Shown: positions 1 to 7,153, counted from the first letter of the stretch. The stretch: 14,016 nucleotides of DNA from Limnoraphis robusta CS-951 (GCF_000972705.2 NZ_LATL02000358.1:1-14016); one strand, 5' to 3'. Numbers and translations: made by a program. Notes: generated by a model from the letters alone, not told the origin.

Positions 1-330
1 ATTGCTATATTCAAATTCCCTAAATTCTCGATCAACAAAGCCTAAAACTCTATTGTTAACATTTGATGGTTCTTGGGCAACTAAGTCACATATTTTTTCT
101 ATCTTAGCTCTATTTCCTAATTCTCCTTGTATTCGTTCCGCAGTATCAATAATAATATTTTTTAATAAATCTAATTTTTCTGCTGAAATCCGAGCTTCAT
201 TGTTCCTTAAAAGATTATAAATAAGAATAAAAAAATCCTCATCATCAGATCCTTCTAGCAATAAAAACCTGTCCTCTGACATAATTATTTCAGTAACGTA
301 TTCTTCAGGAGTTAGCTGTAATCCGTTCAT
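1..330 (-). CDS. DUF4435 (TOPRIM-like) protein, PARIS AriB-like, N-terminal part only
   Basis: The first 110 codons of a minus-strand gene that continues past the left edge of the window; the start is the ATG at 330-328. Seen: an early acidic motif LLLEGSDDEDF (residues 23-33, Glu26) and, about 70 residues later, GFVDREF (Asp100). Glu followed by a strand-end Asp is the layout of the metal-binding site in the TOPRIM-like fold of DUF4435. The gene begins 24 bp after the stop of the ATPase at 355-1797, on the same strand, with a weak AAGG ribosome site, so the two are almost surely cotranscribed. Known: in PARIS, the DUF4435 partner (AriB) is the toxic nuclease, held by the ATPase AriA and released when phage anti-restriction proteins appear. 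Inferred: this is the effector of such a pair. The remaining C-terminal part is outside the window, so completeness and activity cannot be judged. Confidence 0.8.
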   Translation of the reverse strand, partial: MNGLQLTPEEYVTEIIMSEDRFLLLEGSDDEDFFILIYNLLRNNEARISAEKLDLLKNIIIDTAERIQGELGNRAKIEKICDLVAQEPSNVNNRVLGFVDREFREFEYSN

Positions 331-354
331 AAAGTCGATACCTTATCCAAAAAT

Positions 355-1797
355 TTAAAAGGGAATTCTTTCAAAATCATCATCTAGTATTATATACGTT
401 TTATCTTCATTTTCAAGGGTATCAGTATTTATATTAGCGTTTGCTGTTGGTTGTAGTTCAAGTTTTATCATTCTATCTCGATATTTAGATGCAATAACAG
501 AAGAATGAGTACAAATAATTAGTTGTTTTTCACCGAGTTGTTCAACCATTTCTGGTAATAATTTACGTTGCCAATCGATATGAAGTGAAATTTCTGGTTC
601 ATCAATTAAAACAACCCTACCACCACGGGTCATGTGACTGGCGGCATAAATTAAACCTACTACTTGTCTTTCTCCAGATGATAAAATTTGTAGGCTATGA
701 ACGGCTTCTTCATTACCTATTTTAACACCCAATGTCGATCTGCTTCGAGGTGAGCTTGTAGAACCTATTTTTAATTGCTTTCTCTCTAAAAATTTATTGA
801 CAGATTTAAGATATCTTTCAATATTAGAATAAGCTTGTGTTTGTGCATCCAGTCTTTTTTGAAGAGAATCTTTATAAACTGATAAAACTCTACTAGCAAT
901 AGTTTTGTATTTTGGATCTGATTCAAAAGATCTCAACTGTTCTATTAATTTTTCATAAACATTATCTGAGTTATCACGGGTAACTTGAAAAGGTGAATTT
1001 TGCAATTTTTCTGAAAGTTCTGTTATTTCTGTAATAACTTCTTCTGGCTCTTTTGTATTATCGTCTGTCTTAGATGATTGAGAAATAGCTTTGGAAAACT
1101 GAATAAAAGCTTGTGAAAGCAAATTTCTATCAAGACTTGCTATTTTTAATTGAGCATCTGTTAATTCTGAATTAATATGTTCTTCTATTTCTATCGGTGA
1201 AGGATACTTAAGTCTAGGAACGAATTTGCCAAATAGAATACGAGCTAATTCGGTTGATCTTGCTGAACTTCTTAGAACTTTTCTAAAATTAGGTGATCTT
1301 CGGGCAAAATATCTAATTTCATTTTCATCTAATGTAGCCCATGCCTCAATCATTGTTCTAAAAGCAGGAAAATAAGTTGCTTTTAAATGAATATCTGGCT
1401 TTTTTTTAGAGGATGATGGATGATCACGTCCAACAAGAAAATTTTCACTGTTTTCTTCTTCTTTTTCTTCTTCTAATAATTCTGAAAAATGGTAAGAATC
1501 TGCTTCTTGGTTGTCAATATAGATCGTCGTTAAGGTTTCGAGATTAGAATTTGAAGAATGCTGCTGTTCTATTCTTATTTCTGTTTCGTCATCTAATGTA
1601 ATGGTTAATTTTTGAAACTCTAAATACCCAAAACGTCTAAAATCTTCATTAACTGCATTAGCAAGAATATGTAATAAAGTTGTTTTTCCTGTGCCATTAC
1701 TTCCATGAATAATATTAATCCCATCTTCAAAATCAAGATTGATATCAAACCTTCCATGTATTCCAATCGCTTCTAAATGCTTGATAAATCGAGACAT
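355..1797 (-). CDS. AAA15/ABC-type ATPase, PARIS AriA-like defence sensor
   Basis: A 480-residue soluble ATPase of the SMC/ABC-like AAA15 (OLD-related) class. Motifs in order: Walker A GSNGTGKT (residues 32-39), a long variable middle part with an acidic stretch near 108-117 and predicted helical/coiled sections (about 205-340), the ABC signature LSSGERQ (372-378), Walker B VVLIDEPE (395-402, with D399 and E400) and an H-loop THSS (430-433). All catalytic motifs are intact. The start ATG at 1797 has a good AGGAG site 8 nt upstream, and a strong promoter lies at 1830-1858. A DUF4435 gene follows 24 bp downstream. Known: AriA of PARIS is an ATPase of about this size that oligomerises, holds AriB and senses phage anti-restriction proteins. 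Inferred: the same job here. Alternatives are other, uncharacterised ATPase + DUF4435 pairs; the ATPase assignment is firm and the PARIS name is likely but needs the full partner. The gene is AT-rich compared with bicA. Confidence 0.85.
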   Translation of the reverse strand: MSRFIKHLEAIGIHGRFDINLDFEDGINIIHGSNGTGKTTLLHILANAVNEDFRRFGYLEFQKLTITLDDETEIRIEQQHSSNSNLETLTTIYIDNQEADSYHFSELLEEEKEEENSENFLVGRDHPSSSKKKPDIHLKATYFPAFRTMIEAWATLDENEIRYFARRSPNFRKVLRSSARSTELARILFGKFVPRLKYPSPIEIEEHINSELTDAQLKIASLDRNLLSQAFIQFSKAISQSSKTDDNTKEPEEVITEITELSEKLQNSPFQVTRDNSDNVYEKLIEQLRSFESDPKYKTIASRVLSVYKDSLQKRLDAQTQAYSNIERYLKSVNKFLERKQLKIGSTSSPRSRSTLGVKIGNEEAVHSLQILSSGERQVVGLIYAASHMTRGGRVVLIDEPEISLHIDWQRKLLPEMVEQLGEKQLIICTHSSVIASKYRDRMIKLELQPTANANINTDTLENEDKTYIILDDDFERIPF

Positions 1798-1805
1798 AAC
1801 TTTGA

Positions 1806-1810
1806 CTCCT
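1806..1810 (-). promoter_or_regulatory. Ribosome binding site of the AriA-like ATPase
   Basis: AGGAG on the minus strand, 8 nt before the ATG at 1797. It fixes the start of the ATPase and shows it is translated independently of the truncated methyltransferase upstream. Confidence 0.7.
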
Positions 1811-1829
1811 ATGACAGTCTTAACTGTAA

Positions 1830-1858
1830 ATTATAGTCTAATATGGAAATTTTTTCAA
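1830..1858 (-). promoter_or_regulatory. Sigma-70-type promoter of the ATPase/DUF4435 pair
   Basis: On the minus strand TTGAAA (1858-1853), a 17-bp spacer and a perfect TATAAT (1835-1830). Transcription would begin near 1823, about 25 nt before the ATPase start. The -35 box and spacer overlap the last codons of the broken methyltransferase gene, so the promoter sits on the junction between the two genes. The match is by eye, and only mapping of transcript ends would prove it. Confidence 0.6.
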
Positions 1859-2254
1859 TTTAACACAGTGAAGTATTGGTTCATACATCGAACCAAAATA
1901 TTTTTTGGCTTGCACTCCAGAACTATCATAATGCCAAACAATTCGACTCAAAATTACTGTTTTTTGCCTTAAGTAAAGATCAAAGTAGGGCATTGCTTGA
2001 GTGCTTGTCATCACATATAACGTTCCGTTGGGCTTCAAGACTCGCAGACATTCATCGAGCATTTTATAAGCCCAATTTGCATAGTCTTCTTCTGATTCCC
2101 ATTTGTCGTAGAAATTTGAAAAACGCTTTCCAATATTGTAGGGAGGATCGATAAAAATAAGATCTACAGAATTAGAAGAAATCTCACTCGACAAAATATG
2201 AAGGGCATCGCCGTGAAATAGAGTATGCCTATCATCTTTATATCGTTCAAACAT
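1838..2254 (-). pseudogene. DNA adenine methyltransferase, YhdJ-like, C-terminally truncated
   Basis: A 138-residue open frame that matches only the N-terminal half of YhdJ-type N6-adenine DNA methyltransferases, which are usually close to 300 residues. Seen: GDALHIL (15-21), the catalytic DPPY motif (36-39, within FIDPPYNIGK), then VLKPNGTLYVM and WHYDSSGVQAKKYFGSMYEP, a stretch typical of this family. The frame then ends abruptly at KKFPY. In this class the S-adenosylmethionine motif (DPFxGxGT) lies near the C-terminus and is missing, so the product should be inactive alone. The ATPase gene starts only 40 bp after the stop, and no remnant of the missing half is seen between. Inferred: a decayed orphan or restriction-associated methylase interrupted when the ATPase module arrived. 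A possible TATAAT for this gene lies at 2310-2305. Confidence 0.8.
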
Positions 2255-2304
2255 TACTCTTGATTTAATAAACTGTGCATCAACTCACAATATTGACTTT
2301 AGGT

Positions 2305-2310
2305 ATTATA
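2305..2310 (-). promoter_or_regulatory. Possible -10 box of the methyltransferase remnant
   Basis: Perfect TATAAT on the minus strand, about 50 bp before the ATG at 2254. No good -35 box is found at 16-18 bp (best is TAGTCA), so the call is tentative. Confidence 0.3.
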
Positions 2311-2326
2311 CACTGTTAAACGGTTT

Positions 2327-2449
2327 ATGACTAAATTGGATGAACGATATTTAGGCAGTCTTCCAGATCATCTCCCTGCCAAGTTGCGGCAAATTTTAGT
2401 AAATCTTATGAGAAACCAGATTAGCTATGCTTTAATTTTTGACGGTTGA
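2327..2449 (+). CDS. Short hypothetical ORF, 40 codons, unrecognised
   Basis: The frame runs from ATG 2327 to TGA 2447-2449 and encodes a small protein with a leucine-rich, helix-like centre (LPDHLPAKLRQILVNLMRNQ). There is no clear ribosome site. It could be a remnant of a longer gene cut by the palindromic repeats that follow, a real small protein, or chance. No family was recognised. Confidence 0.2.
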   Translation: MTKLDERYLGSLPDHLPAKLRQILVNLMRNQISYALIFDG

Positions 2450-2521
2450 GGAGGAGGGCTACTCTTTTTAGGGGTGGTTGAACCTGTTTCTTTGAACTGG
2501 TTTTTCTACCCAAGCTACCTG

Positions 2522-2536
2522 AGAAACCGGGTTTCT
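2522..2536. repeat. Palindromic repeat, AGAAACC-G-GGTTTCT
   Basis: Perfect inverted repeat with 7-bp arms and a single central base. It is the best of three copies within 100 bp. Short palindromes of this kind are dispersed in many filamentous cyanobacterial genomes. Confidence 0.7.
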
Positions 2537-2553
2537 GGGGCATGGATGGGACG

Positions 2554-2568
2554 AGAAACAGGCTTTCT
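2554..2568. repeat. Degenerate palindromic repeat, AGAAA-CAGGC-TTTCT
   Basis: Second copy of the same palindrome family with 5-bp arms. The sides are conserved and the centre has diverged. Confidence 0.55.
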
Positions 2569-2580
2569 GACTAAAATTTT

Positions 2581-2589
2581 TGCTAGTAT
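2581..2589 (+). promoter_or_regulatory. Possible extended -10 promoter of the parDE pair
   Basis: TGC followed by TAGTAT (2584-2589) gives an extended -10 element; no -35 box is evident. Transcription would start near 2596, putting the palindrome at 2604-2618 into the mRNA leader. Confidence 0.3.
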
Positions 2590-2603
2590 GCAGACATTAT
2601 CAT

Positions 2604-2618
2604 AGAAACCCCGTTTCT
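2604..2618. repeat. Palindromic repeat in the parD leader, AGAAAC-CCC-GTTTCT
   Basis: Inverted repeat with 6-bp arms and a 3-nt centre. It ends directly before the GGAG ribosome site (2619-2622) of the antitoxin gene, so it may be a hairpin next to the ribosome site or an operator-like site. Confidence 0.6.
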
Positions 2619-2628
2619 GGAGAAAGCC

Positions 2629-2898
2629 ATGCAAATCACTTTAAACGAGCAACAACAGAAGTTTATTGCTGCACAGTTAGCCAGTGGCAACTTCACCCAT
2701 CCCGATGAAGTCGTCAATGTCGCCTTTCGTTTGCTGGAGAAATTACAAACCGAGTATCAAGACTGGCTCACAGAAACCCGTACCAAAGTCGAAGCAGCCG
2801 CTTTAGAACTCGAACGGGGCGAAGGTTTAGATGGCGAGATGTTCGTTTCAGAAATTCTGGAGCGGTTTCAACAGGCGAAAGGAGTACAACCAGAGTGA
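2629..2898 (+). CDS. parD: ParD-type antitoxin
   Basis: An 89-residue antitoxin of the ParD/CopG-like family. Residues 1-40 form the usual ribbon-helix-helix DNA-binding part: a short strand MQITLNEQQ, then two helices with the turn GNFTHPDEVVNVAFRLLEK. The charged C-terminal half, about 45-89, should wrap the toxin. Start: ATG 2629 with GGAG at 2619-2622. Its last codons overlap the toxin start by 4 bp (GTGA), so the pair is translationally coupled. Known: ParD binds and neutralises ParE and, with it, represses its own promoter. The length is normal and nothing is broken. Confidence 0.9.
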   Translation: MQITLNEQQQKFIAAQLASGNFTHPDEVVNVAFRLLEKLQTEYQDWLTETRTKVEAAALELERGEGLDGEMFVSEILERFQQAKGVQPE

Positions 2899-3188
2899 GT
2901 CAGTATCGGATATCGCCATCTGCTAGTTATGATTTGAATGAGATTGCGGACTATTTCTTAGAGCGGAATATCATAGCTGGAGAGCAGTTTTTTCAAGAGT
3001 TTAACCGCAAATGTCAATATTTAACACAGTTTCCCTACATGGGGAAAAGCTATCGGCATTTATTAACAGATTTGCGCGGATTACCCCTAGACGGGTACAT
3101 CATTCTTTATCGCGCAGTCGGAGAAACTGTTGAAATTTTGCGGGTTGTGCATGGGCGGCAGAACTTAGAAGAATTATTTAGAGATTGA
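2895..3188 (+). CDS. parE: ParE/RelE-superfamily toxin
   Basis: A 97-residue toxin with the ParE fold: N-terminal YRISPSASYDLNEIADYF (helical hairpin), central RKCQYLTQFPYMGKSYRHL and the C-terminal strand IILYRAVGETVEILRVVHGRQNLEELF, typical of the plasmid-stabilisation group. It begins with GTG at 2895, overlapping the antitoxin stop by 4 bp. Known: ParE toxins poison DNA gyrase, while RelE relatives cut mRNA on the ribosome; this one reads as the ParE group. The gene is intact and complete and ends convergently, 48 bp before the antiporter stop. It probably stabilises this accessory region or acts as a stress or defence module. Confidence 0.9.
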   Translation: MSQYRISPSASYDLNEIADYFLERNIIAGEQFFQEFNRKCQYLTQFPYMGKSYRHLLTDLRGLPLDGYIILYRAVGETVEILRVVHGRQNLEELFRD

Positions 3189-3213
3189 GTGGATGCGGTA
3201 AGAAACCTGGCTA

Positions 3214-3232
3214 ATATTCTTTCTATGAATAT
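3214..3232. terminator. Weak AT-rich hairpin between convergent genes
   Basis: ATATTC, a 7-nt loop, GAATAT between the parE stop and the antiporter stop. The stem is short with no clear T-run, so a terminator role is only a possibility. Confidence 0.25.
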
Positions 3233-3236
3233 CACT

Positions 3237-5345
3237 TTAAGAATGGGGTTCTCCAAATAAAACAATAGAACAATTTAGTTTTTTAATCGCCTCAGTGGTT
3301 ACATCACTCACTGCTAAACCGCCAGCAGTACGACGACGCATCGAACGCAAAACGACGAGATCAAAAGACTTCGCCGCTCTGATGATCACTTTAGCGACAT
3401 CATCATAAGCGACGGTTTTAATTCTAGCCTGAACTTGAGGCCCTCCTTGGGCTAAAACCTCTGCCATTTCTGATTCAAATTGAGCAATTTGTGTGGAGGA
3501 GGTGCCGCGATCGCAAATATGTAATAAAACAATTCTCCCCTGATTGGCATCAGCAAACAGTTGAGCGAAACGGACTGTTCTAATGGCTTGGGGCGTGATA
3601 TTTTTAACGGGAACTAAAATGCTGCGAATATTAACGGGTTCATCTAATAGCTTGACCATTGCTACCGGACAATGAGAAGACCAAAAAACATTATCAACTA
3701 AACTGCCAAATAACCGCGCCCGTAAACTGGCTGTCGAAGCACTCCAACCCATGACAATTAAGTTAGCATTTTGTTCACGAGCAGAGCGACTAATTCCTTC
3801 TGCAACATCATCATCAATGCGAACTTTGGGTTTAGCTTCAACCAGAAATTCTCTGGCGACTTCGACACATCGTTCTAACAGGCGATCGCTTTGTTCTAGG
3901 GCTAGATTTAACTGCGGTGCGTCCATGTGAGCATGGGCTTGAGTAATCGATAGAGGAACAACGATACCCGACTCGTGACGGGCGAATAAAGCCGACATTT
4001 CTATTAAATATCGTTGGGAGAGGGGGTTGTAGACAGGAACTAAAACTGTAAATCTATTTTTGAGTTTGCATCCGGTCAATTGACTTCCTGTTTTAGGAGG
4101 AGAATAAGGTTCAACAGGTTCAATTCCTAATACCCAATCTTCCGATTTTGGTTCTAAATTCTCTTTGGGTATGGTTAAATTTCTGGCTGTACGGGCTGTT
4201 AGAATAGGGCCTAAAATGGAAGTAACCAGCATTAATACAATCACACTATTAAAGAGTTCTTGACTGAGAAGACCTGCATTTACCCCAACTAAAGCGGCTG
4301 CTAAGGTAGCTGCAACTTGGGGAAGGGAAAGTGACCACATGGTTAGGGTTTCATTCCAATTATATTTGTAGAGCAGTTTGGTAGAAAAAGCCGCTAGAAA
4401 TTTACTGCCGATTAATCCTAAAACGATAGCCAGTGTTAAGCCTAATCCCGTAGTTAGACTGGTTACAAATGCTGGAATATCTATCAGTAATCCCATGTCA
4501 ATGAAGAAAAAGGGAATAAACAAGGTACTTCCCAAAAATTCCACCTTTTCTTCAACGGGACTGTGACCTAAAACATCATTAACAGCAAGTCCGGTGAGAA
4601 ACGCCCCAACAATTTTATCAATATTAATCACTTGTGCGCCGACAGAAGCCAGAAAAACTGCTAATAAAACAAACAAAAACTGATTTCCTTGTTCATCTCC
4701 CGTGCGGCGAAAATATTCTTTTCCTGCCCAGTCTAAACCCAATAAAACGATAGCAGAATAAAGAGCTAATGCTATAAGTTGAATAATCAGAGAAAGGGCT
4801 GAAAATTCTCCACCATGAATAGAGATACAAATTGCTAAAACGAGAAGTGCAGAAACATCCGTAATAATTGTTGCCCCAATACTAACCGTTACTGCTTCAT
4901 TTCTGACTACTCCTAAACGATTAACAATGGGATAGGCCAGCAGGGTATGGGAGGCGAGGAGAGAACCAATTAAAATCGAAGCATTTAACCCAAAACCAAA
5001 CATTAAGCCGATGGATGTTCCTGTTGTGAGAGGAATTGCAAAAGTGGCTATTCCAAAGCATAATGAGCGATTTTTTGTGCGTCTAAATTCTTCTAAATCA
5101 ATTTCTAAACCGGCTACAAACATCAGATAAATTTTACCAATGTCTGCAAAAAGTTTCATGGTTTCAGAGTCAGAGTCCAGCAGTTGAAATCCGTTTTTTC
5201 CTAAAACAACTCCGGCAACCAGTAACCCAACTAATCCCGGAAGTTTCAATCTTTCAAAGATTGGGGGAATCGTTAAACAGACGAGAATCAAAATGGTAAA
5301 GGTAACAACTGGACTATTTGGAATTGCTTGTAAAAAATTATCCAT
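3237..5345 (-). CDS. CPA2-type cation/proton antiporter with two C-terminal universal stress protein domains
   Basis: A 702-residue membrane protein. Residues 1-390 form the Kef/CPA2 antiporter core with about 12 membrane segments: LPGLVGLLVAGVVLGKNG (35-52), MFVAGLEIDLEEF (75-87), the ion-site helix with T162-D163 (IGATIITDVSA) and FFIDMGLLIDI (280-290). Residues 431-567 and 570-699 are two tandem universal stress protein domains in the cytoplasm; their ATP loops (GWSASTASLRARLFGS and LRSMRRRTAGGLAVS) are degenerate. Family knowledge: such proteins exchange Na+ or K+ for H+, and the stress domains probably sense nucleotides. The ion site has Thr-Asp where electrogenic members have Asp-Asp, which hints at electroneutral exchange. 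It resembles Synechocystis NhaS5 in size and layout, but I am not sure of orthology. It lies 282 bp downstream of the nhaS3-like gene, behind a likely terminator. Confidence 0.9.
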   Translation of the reverse strand: MDNFLQAIPNSPVVTFTILILVCLTIPPIFERLKLPGLVGLLVAGVVLGKNGFQLLDSDSETMKLFADIGKIYLMFVAGLEIDLEEFRRTKNRSLCFGIATFAIPLTTGTSIGLMFGFGLNASILIGSLLASHTLLAYPIVNRLGVVRNEAVTVSIGATIITDVSALLVLAICISIHGGEFSALSLIIQLIALALYSAIVLLGLDWAGKEYFRRTGDEQGNQFLFVLLAVFLASVGAQVINIDKIVGAFLTGLAVNDVLGHSPVEEKVEFLGSTLFIPFFFIDMGLLIDIPAFVTSLTTGLGLTLAIVLGLIGSKFLAAFSTKLLYKYNWNETLTMWSLSLPQVAATLAAALVGVNAGLLSQELFNSVIVLMLVTSILGPILTARTARNLTIPKENLEPKSEDWVLGIEPVEPYSPPKTGSQLTGCKLKNRFTVLVPVYNPLSQRYLIEMSALFARHESGIVVPLSITQAHAHMDAPQLNLALEQSDRLLERCVEVAREFLVEAKPKVRIDDDVAEGISRSAREQNANLIVMGWSASTASLRARLFGSLVDNVFWSSHCPVAMVKLLDEPVNIRSILVPVKNITPQAIRTVRFAQLFADANQGRIVLLHICDRGTSSTQIAQFESEMAEVLAQGGPQVQARIKTVAYDDVAKVIIRAAKSFDLVVLRSMRRRTAGGLAVSDVTTEAIKKLNCSIVLFGEPHS

Positions 5346-5493
5346 TTTTATTCTTGATGGGATTTGCTTTCAAGATCGTTAATGACCTTTAAGAAGACAT
5401 AAAATAACAATTAGATTAGGGGAAAATTCAGAAACTTAAATTTTCAATAGCTTACCTCTAACAGACTTGATTTTCAGTATTCTATCAAGCGAA

Positions 5494-5545
5494 ACACCAA
5501 AACCAGAGAACAGTTGTCAATATACAACAGACCGTTCTCTGGTTT
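5494..5545 (-). terminator. Probable terminator of the nhaS3-like gene
   Basis: Perfect 12-bp inverted repeat AAACCAGAGAAC (5500-5511) and GTTCTCTGGTTT (5534-5545), with a nested 5-bp stem GTTGT/ACAAC (5513-5517 and 5524-5528). On the minus strand the stem is followed by TTTTGGTGTTT, a broken T-run. It lies about 80 bp after the stop at 5628. Confidence 0.6.
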
Positions 5546-5627
5546 ATGAATTCAAATCAATTGATACAATGAGGGATGAGTCTAAAGCTTCAACCGACCT
5601 GATCTGAGGTTCTAGGATGAAAACGGT

Positions 5628-7007
5628 CTAGAGATTCCCCTTGTACTCTATAGCAGATTCGTCTGATTGTACAGACTTTTTAAAGGCAAACCGCAAAAAG
5701 GGCGGTGCAAGGAACGTCGTCAGAATCACCATGATAATGATAGCAGCTTCTAGGGGTTTACTGAGTACGCCACTAGCCGAACCGATTCCTGCAAATACTA
5801 AACCGACTTCACCCCGAGGAATCATTCCGACGCCAATGGCTAAACGGTTAATTTGGGGTTGACCAAAAACCGCCCAGCCTGTAACCATTTTACCAATGAT
5901 GGCAACAACAATTAAGAAAGTGGCAATAATTAAGCCTTCACGGTTAGCGGGAACTGCGGGATTTAATACGCCTAAATCTGCTTTAGCGCCAACGGTTACA
6001 AAGAAAATGGGAACTAAAATGTCAGCAATGGGAATCACTTGTTTATCAAGTTCTTTGCGTTTGTCAGTTTCATCGAGAACTAACCCCGCAGCAAACGCCC
6101 CTAAAATGGCTTCAAGATGAATCGCATTGGCTAAAAATGCCATCAAAAAGGCAAAGGTAAACGCCGGAATCACTAACTGTCCTCTCGTTTGTAGACGATC
6201 TGCGATCGCCACAAAAGAGGTATTAAAGAATTTCCCGAGTAAAATGGAACCGAGTAGAAAAGCGGTGGCACTAATAATCAGATAAACAACGTTGAGAATG
6301 TCTATCTCGCCTGTTTTAGCTAAACTAGCAACAACGGCTAAAACAATAATACCGAGAACATCATCAATGACAGCCGCCCCAACAATAATTTGACCTTCTT
6401 TTGACTTGAGATGTCCTATTTCTGAGAGAACTTTTGAGGTAATTCCGATGCTAGTTGCTGTTAATGCAGCCCCGGCAAAAATAGCAGGAATTGATGGAAC
6501 GCCAAAGAAATACATCAGTCCTATAGTACCTGCGGCAAAGGGTACGGCAACACCAACAACCGCCACAACTGCCGCTTGATAACCGACTTTTTGCAGTTCT
6601 CTAAGCTCTGATTCTAAACCGATTTCAAACAGGAGAATAATCACTCCTAATTCGGCTAAAACAGAAACAACTTCACTTTGACTGGCAAAAATTGAGGTGA
6701 CTGACTCAGGACTCAAATCACTAATTGACTGCAAAAATGTCATTAATAAAGAATCTGAAGCCGTTGCACCACTTTCAGGAAAAACTAACAGATGAAGTGC
6801 AGAAGTTCCAACAATAACGCCGCCAATCAGTTCACCTAAAACGGGCGGTAAATCTAAACGTTTTGATAACTCTCCGCCGAGTTTGCTGGCAATATAAACG
6901 ATAACCAAACTGAGGAGAACAGCCGTTAACACTACGGTAGAATTTTCAGCTTCTGTGGTGGTTGCAAAGATAGGAAAAGTGAGAGGAAATCCTAAATTTT
7001 CTAGCAT
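5628..7007 (-). CDS. nhaS3: Na+/H+ antiporter, NhaS3-like (CPA2 family)
   Basis: A 459-residue membrane antiporter with about 12-13 hydrophobic segments and no extra domain. Seen: the N-terminal LPPVLGELIGGVIVG (53-67), LFEIGLESELREL (126-138), the ion-binding pair D215-D216 in AAVIDDVLGI and the C-terminal MIPRGEVGLVFAGIG. Length and motifs fit Synechocystis NhaS3, the thylakoid-linked Na+/H+ antiporter of about 460 residues. It lies 225 bp downstream of bicA on the same strand. Known: BicA imports HCO3- with Na+, so a neighbouring Na+/H+ exchanger can restore the Na+ gradient and pH. Start ATG 7007; no strong ribosome site. The two Asp residues suggest electrogenic exchange. The symbol is given by resemblance and gene context, not by a database match. 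Confidence 0.88.
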   Translation of the reverse strand: MLENLGFPLTFPIFATTTEAENSTVVLTAVLLSLVIVYIASKLGGELSKRLDLPPVLGELIGGVIVGTSALHLLVFPESGATASDSLLMTFLQSISDLSPESVTSIFASQSEVVSVLAELGVIILLFEIGLESELRELQKVGYQAAVVAVVGVAVPFAAGTIGLMYFFGVPSIPAIFAGAALTATSIGITSKVLSEIGHLKSKEGQIIVGAAVIDDVLGIIVLAVVASLAKTGEIDILNVVYLIISATAFLLGSILLGKFFNTSFVAIADRLQTRGQLVIPAFTFAFLMAFLANAIHLEAILGAFAAGLVLDETDKRKELDKQVIPIADILVPIFFVTVGAKADLGVLNPAVPANREGLIIATFLIVVAIIGKMVTGWAVFGQPQINRLAIGVGMIPRGEVGLVFAGIGSASGVLSKPLEAAIIIMVILTTFLAPPFLRFAFKKSVQSDESAIEYKGNL

Positions 7008-7108
7008 GATTCTGAATGAAATTACTTAGTGAGCAAAATCAGTTGGGTTAACAATATTGATTTCCAATTGGGGAAAATATCACACCCAGAATTATTGGAA
7101 AAACAGAA

Positions 7109-7147
7109 GGGGCAGAAACATTTGAGTTGTGAAGGGATTTCTGCCCC
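7109..7147. repeat. Inverted repeat, 10-bp arms, in the bicA/nhaS3 gap
   Basis: GGGGCAGAAA (7109-7118) and TTTCTGCCCC (7138-7147) with a 19-nt loop. On the minus strand the stem is followed by TTCTGTTTTT, so it could be a second terminator or a stem in the nhaS3 leader. Confidence 0.55.
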
Positions 7148-7153
7148 CGATTG

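Larger units (their letters stand above)
2255..2628. other. Intergenic region between methyltransferase remnant and toxin-antitoxin pair
   Basis: 374 bp with no firm gene. It holds the methyltransferase promoter candidate, one 40-codon plus-strand ORF (2327-2449) and, from about 2410 on, a family of AGAAAC/GTTTCT palindromes and half-copies (2410-2419, 2481-2491 and 2495-2507 as degenerate halves; three full copies listed separately). The last copy abuts the ribosome site of the antitoxin. Confidence 0.6.

Noticed and set aside
2..220. Plus-strand ORF of 72 codons at the left edge
   Set aside because: It is the reverse-strand shadow of the DUF4435 gene, whose minus-strand frame is open over all 110 codons and carries recognisable motifs.
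1739..2154. Two plus-strand ORFs across the ATPase/methyltransferase junction
   Set aside because: Both are antisense to a frame with clear family motifs, have no ribosome site and no recognisable protein features.
2522..2618. Possible CRISPR array from repeated AGAAAC/GTTTCT units
   Set aside because: Units are only about 15 bp, diverged and unevenly spaced, with no constant-length spacers and no cas genes.
2629..3236. Transposon or insertion sequence carrying the left part
   Set aside because: No transposase, no terminal inverted repeats and no target duplication could be found within the window.
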